Source: a bacterium (lineage in GTDB: Bacteria; Actinomycetota; Acidimicrobiia; UBA5794; ZC4RG35). Taken from it: a stretch of DNA of 9,114 nucleotides. A program made the translations under genes and the position numbers. Location: positions 1 through 9,114 of the forward strand of contig JAPPKR010000101.1 of NCBI GenBank assembly GCA_028819835.1, given 5' to 3'. The notes beneath the pieces are model-generated. The model ran no database searches and had not been told where the DNA came from. It worked only from the letters and a program-made list of their open reading frames with translations. Below are positions 5,942 through 9,114 of this stretch, in pieces (the stretch's first letter is position 1; each line of letters starts with the position of its first letter).

Positions 5942-7203
5942 CCTCTCTCCTCTCTCCCCGGGAACGGATCATGAGAACCAATCGGTGGTTGTGGATGGCC
6001 TTGGCGGTGGTGGTCGCCCTGTCGGTGACCCGGGTCCTGGCCGACACTCCCGATCTCACCTCCAGCGGCACGTTCGGCGCGGCGCTCCGGCTCGGCACTC
6101 CGATCTTTCTGGCCGGGCTGGGCGGGGTGTACGCAGAGAGGGTGGGGATAGTCAACATCGGACTGGAGGGAATGCTGATCCTGGGCACGTGGTTCGGCGC
6201 CTGGGCCGGATGGCAGTGGGGGCCTTGGACCGGCCTGGTGGTCGGAGTTCTGGCCGGGATGCTCGGCGGGTTGCTCCATGCACTCGCCACGGTCACCTTC
6301 AATGTCGATCACATAGTCTCGGGGGTGGCGATCAACATCCTGGCCTTCGGGGGGATGAGATTCCTGTCGGTGGTTACCTACGGCGCGGAGACCGGGGGAG
6401 GCGCCACCCAATCTCCCCCTATCTCCGATGTGATCGGAAAGGCCTCGGTTCCGATTCTCTCGGGCGGACAGATCATGGGTTGGGAGAGTCCCGACGTGCT
6501 GGGGTCCCTGGAGTCCCAACGCTGGTTCTTCCTCTCGGACATGGCGGGGCTGCTGAGAGGGCTGACAGTGGATGTGTCCTGGGCGGTGATCCTCTCGGTG
6601 GCTTTGGTCCCCGCCACCTGGTGGTTCCTGTGGAGAACCCCGATCGGCCTGCGGATGCGGTCGGTGGGCGAGCACCCGCTGGCTGCCGAGTCGCTGGGAG
6701 TGAACGTCTACCGGATGAAGTATCTGGGCGTGATGCTGTCCGGCGGCATGGCCGGGCTGGGCGGCGCCATCCTGGTCACCGAGTTCGCCCGCATCTACCG
6801 GGAGGGCCAGACCGGCGGGAGGGGGTTCATCGGCCTGGCTTCGATGATCATGGGGAACTGGCGTCCCGGAGGGGCAGCAGCGGCAGGCGGCCTGTTCGGG
6901 TTCACTTTCGCCTTGGAGTTGAGGGATGAACCGGCTGTCCACGCACTCCTGTTGATGATCGCCATGGCTGGCATCGCCTCGGGGATCTGGATGGGGTACA
7001 GAAAGAAGTGGACGCCCGCGGTCTGGCTGGTGGGGGCCGGCGTCGCCGCCCTTTTGGTGTTCTTCTCCACCGACTCCATCCCTCGGGAGTTCGTGTTCGT
7101 GGCTCCTTACGTGACCACCCTGGTAGTGATGTCACTGGCTTCCCAGCACCTGCGAATGCCGGCCGCCGATGGACGTCCCTACCGGCGGGGCCAGCAACTG
7201 TGA
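5938..7203 (+). CDS. BMP-type ABC transporter permease 2 (BPD_transp_2)
   Basis: Second channel subunit, 421 residues from a TTG start that overlaps the previous stop (TTGA). An alternative ATG at 5971 would shorten it by 11 residues. Membrane helix near 17-33, then the hallmark VNIGLEGM (72-79), VDHIVSGVAINIL in the ATPase-coupling region, and TPIGLRMRSVGEHPLAAE followed by SLGVNVYRMKYLGVMLSGG. The C-terminal tail carries LRMPAADGRPYRRG, like the LR-P-A-G-PY ending of many homologs. The last third (about 355-405) has extra hydrophobic segments around ALLLMIAMAGIASGIWMGYR. The stop overlaps the P450 start (GTGA), tying an oxidation enzyme directly to the transporter. Confidence 0.92.
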   Translation: MTSLLSPRERIMRTNRWLWMALAVVVALSVTRVLADTPDLTSSGTFGAALRLGTPIFLAGLGGVYAERVGIVNIGLEGMLILGTWFGAWAGWQWGPWTGLVVGVLAGMLGGLLHALATVTFNVDHIVSGVAINILAFGGMRFLSVVTYGAETGGGATQSPPISDVIGKASVPILSGGQIMGWESPDVLGSLESQRWFFLSDMAGLLRGLTVDVSWAVILSVALVPATWWFLWRTPIGLRMRSVGEHPLAAESLGVNVYRMKYLGVMLSGGMAGLGGAILVTEFARIYREGQTGGRGFIGLASMIMGNWRPGGAAAAGGLFGFTFALELRDEPAVHALLLMIAMAGIASGIWMGYRKKWTPAVWLVGAGVAALLVFFSTDSIPREFVFVAPYVTTLVVMSLASQHLRMPAADGRPYRRGQQL

Positions 7204-8432
7204 CCACCGGGTTCGATCCCTACCATCCCGATTTCATCTCCAATCCCTATCCCGTTTATGCCCGGCTGAGGCAACAAAATCCGGTCTTCTACGACGACCA
7301 CTGGAACCTCACCTTCTTCAGCCGACACGCCGACGTCTACCAGATTCTCCGGGATCGCCGCTTCGGACGGGACATCCGCCACGCGCCGGCAGCCGCCGCC
7401 CGGGTCGATCCCCAGGTTTACCAGCGGATCTATCCACCCCGATACCCGGTGTGGACCCGGATGATCAGGGACTCCTTTATCGATCTCGAGCCGCCAAAAC
7501 ACACCCGTATCCGCCGGCTTGTCCAGTGGGCCTTCAGTCGTCGGGCCTCACAGAGTTATCGCAAGAGGATGGAAGTCGAGGCGCACCGGCGGCTGGACGC
7601 GGTAGCCGGGGAGGGACGGATGGAAGCCATCTCGGAGTATGCCACCCCCATACCGCTGGTGATGATCGGAGAACTGATGGGAGTGCCTCCGGTTGATCAA
7701 CCCCGCCTGGTGGAGTGGTCGCATTTGATCGTGAGACTCTTCGACCAGGGCTGCACGCCTGCCGAGGGAGAGGAGGCCGAGCAGGCCGTCATCAGCTTCT
7801 GCGCCTATATGAAGGAGTTGATCGCCGAGCACCGGGGCCGGGACGCGGACAACCTCCTATCACACCTGATCCGCTCCGAGCACGAGGGGGACGTCCTCAG
7901 TGAGGAAGAATTGATCGCCACCGCGATCCTGGTCCTGAACGCCGGACACGAGGCGACCGTTCAGGCGATAGGCAACGGGCTCATGGCGCTGGCGGCCCAT
8001 CCCGACCAGTGGCGGCGATGGCGATCCGATCCCGGGATGAGCGGGACCGCCGTGGAGGAGTTGCTCCGGTACGACACGCCGCTGCAGATGTTCGAGCGGT
8101 GGGTGACCGAGGACCTCGAATGGGCCGGGATGCCGTTGGAGGGCGGATCGAAGGTGGGACTGCTGCTCGGCTCGGCCAATCACGACGAGGATGTGTTCTC
8201 CCATCCCGACCGCCTCGACTTGGGGCGGACCCCCAACCCCCATGTCTCGTTCGGCGGCGGCGTGCACTACTGCGTGGGGGTGGCCCTCGCCCGGGAAGAG
8301 TTGAGAGTCGCCTTCGACGTCCTGCTGGAGCGGGTGCGCTCGTTCGAGGTGGAGGATGGCGCCGGACAGCGCGTCCCCAGCCTGGTGTTCAGGGGGGTGC
8401 CGACGCTGCCTCTCGGCCTGGAGTTCGTCTAG
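7200..8432 (+). CDS. Bacterial class I cytochrome P450
   Basis: Soluble haem-thiolate monooxygenase of 410 residues, the usual bacterial length. It inserts one oxygen atom into a substrate using electrons normally supplied by a ferredoxin and reductase, neither of which is in this window. Seen: C-helix EPPKHTRIRRL (97-107) with the His and Arg expected near haem propionates, I-helix AGHEAT (248-253), ExxR motif E287-R290, and haem loop FGGGVHYCVG (351-360) with Cys358 (8271-8273) as the iron ligand. At the position of the usual I-helix Thr there is Ala252. The GTG at 7200 was chosen because the chain then begins FDPYHPDFISNPYPVY, a standard P450 start; the open frame reaching back to 7008 is permease DNA in another frame. 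Coupling to permease 2 points to an imported substrate. The CYP family and reaction cannot be named from sequence alone. Confidence 0.93.
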   Translation: MTTGFDPYHPDFISNPYPVYARLRQQNPVFYDDHWNLTFFSRHADVYQILRDRRFGRDIRHAPAAAARVDPQVYQRIYPPRYPVWTRMIRDSFIDLEPPKHTRIRRLVQWAFSRRASQSYRKRMEVEAHRRLDAVAGEGRMEAISEYATPIPLVMIGELMGVPPVDQPRLVEWSHLIVRLFDQGCTPAEGEEAEQAVISFCAYMKELIAEHRGRDADNLLSHLIRSEHEGDVLSEEELIATAILVLNAGHEATVQAIGNGLMALAAHPDQWRRWRSDPGMSGTAVEELLRYDTPLQMFERWVTEDLEWAGMPLEGGSKVGLLLGSANHDEDVFSHPDRLDLGRTPNPHVSFGGGVHYCVGVALAREELRVAFDVLLERVRSFEVEDGAGQRVPSLVFRGVPTLPLGLEFV

Positions 8433-9112
8433 GAGACGGCCGTGGTGGTCGTTTCCGAACTGAGGGGCGCCGCCGGATAGCCGATCACGTTGATGCCTTC
8501 CACCGCCAACTCCTTGTAGACCGTGCCGTTGCGGACTTCCGCGTCATACACCGTGGTTATGGTCAGGGTGAGTTGGTTGGTCCGCATGACCGCCAAGTCG
8601 ATGATCTGGGATCCGAGGCGGTCCACCAGGTTCAGGGGAATGGCCACGCCGCTGTCGCTTCCCGCCTCCATGGTCCTCACCCTGAAGTTCTGGTAGAAGC
8701 GGTCCTCGTCACTGACGTTGACCCACTCCAGGCGGCGGATGGTGATGGGCTGCTCGAAGACCAGGCTGATGGTGACCTGCGTGCCCGGGGTGATGTCCGT
8801 CCACCTTATCTGCCACTCGCCGGTCTTGCCGTTTATCAGGTTGTCACAGGAGTAGATGGCTCCCAGTCCCTCCGGGGAGCACTCCACGCTCAACACCCCC
8901 TGGGTGGTGGGGATCGGTGGAGGAGCAGTGGTGGTGGTGGTCTCCTGAACCGCCACGGTATCTTCGGGAGCCTCTCCGTCCTCTTCGGAACCGCCGGTGA
9001 ACAGGTTGAAGAGCAGGGCGAACACCGCCACCGCGAAGATCGTCGTCCCCGTGGCGATAACCGCTCTCACCCGGGCATTCGTCCCGATGGTGGGACGGGG
9101 AGCAAGGGGCAT
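8429..9112 (-). CDS. Membrane-anchored protein with NADase-type glycan-binding-like / discoidin-like C-terminal domain
   Basis: The visible 227 residues have a short basic N-terminus, one membrane helix (about 18-38), an acidic then Thr/Pro-rich linker (42-70, including a run of five Thr) and a beta-rich domain (about 75-212). The tail is again Thr-rich. The domain pattern is DNLINGKTGEWQ, then VTISLVFEQPITIRRLEW, FRVRTM, and LTLTITTVYD before a final EGINVIGY strand. It resembles the F5/8-type or NADase-type glycan-binding domains common in actinobacterial membrane proteins. Cys78 and Cys89 could form a disulphide outside the cell. The ATG at 9112 is 2 bases from the window edge, and homologous architectures often carry a zinc-ribbon before the helix, so the real start may be further upstream. 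It converges with the P450 gene; no functional link is implied. Confidence 0.62.
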   Translation of the reverse strand: MPLAPRPTIGTNARVRAVIATGTTIFAVAVFALLFNLFTGGSEEDGEAPEDTVAVQETTTTTAPPPIPTTQGVLSVECSPEGLGAIYSCDNLINGKTGEWQIRWTDITPGTQVTISLVFEQPITIRRLEWVNVSDEDRFYQNFRVRTMEAGSDSGVAIPLNLVDRLGSQIIDLAVMRTNQLTLTITTVYDAEVRNGTVYKELAVEGINVIGYPAAPLSSETTTTAVS

Positions 9113-9114
9113 GT

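Noticed and set aside
5863..6942. 359-codon open frame on the minus strand
   Set aside because: It lies wholly opposite permease 1/2 coding DNA, is Pro/Gln/His/Arg-rich with no family motif, and is a typical GC-rich antisense shadow.
7008..7199. Extension or fusion of the P450 with permease sequence
   Set aside because: The frame is simply open through permease 2 DNA; its translation is Arg/Gly/Pro-rich and the P450 homology begins at 7200.
8925..8942. GTGGTGGTGG run as a tandem repeat element
   Set aside because: It encodes the Thr run of the linker (ACC codons on the minus strand); too short and in-frame to be a separate repeat.

Overview
The window is GC-rich, gene-dense bacterial DNA that uses GTG and TTG starts freely and has almost no intergenic space. 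The ClpC-type unfoldase, CYP450 style, lipoprotein and a Thr-rich membrane-anchored protein ending in an NADase-type glycan-binding-like domain all fit an actinobacterium. A little-studied lineage such as Acidimicrobiia is possible, but I cannot fix the taxon from sequence alone. I saw no mobile element, tRNA, rRNA or CRISPR array. No stretch over 300 bases lacks a gene; the longest gap is about 166 bases (3164-3329).

Layout: (1) 1-1073, + strand: the C-terminal 356 residues of a ClpC Hsp100 ATPase, cut by the window edge. (2) 1090-2106, - strand: a DUF2419 / Qng1-type queuosine-5'-phosphate nucleosidase homolog, convergent with clpC. (3) 2144-8432, + strand: a five-gene cluster that diverges from gene 2 across only 37 bases. 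It encodes a BMP/PnrA-family substrate-binding lipoprotein, then a terminator region, a double-NBD ATPase, two BPD_transp_2 permeases and a cytochrome P450. From the ATPase to the P450 every junction is a 4-base stop/start overlap (ATGA, TTGA, GTGA). (4) 8429-9112, - strand: a single-pass membrane protein with an extracytoplasmic beta-sandwich-like domain. Its stop shares one CTAG tetramer with the P450 stop, and its start may lie beyond the window.

How they may work together: the lipoprotein, ATPase and two permeases form a complete importer of the class that takes up nucleosides (or riboflavin in spirochetes). The P450 is locked to the last permease by translational coupling, so the imported compound, or something made from it, is a reasonable P450 substrate. 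Across the divergent gap lies an enzyme that releases queuine from queuosine monophosphate. This suggests two testable readings: a queuosine/nucleoside salvage locus, or a 'modified nucleoside import plus oxidation' locus. The individual families are known. I do not recognise the combination of importer, P450 and Qng1 homolog as a described system.
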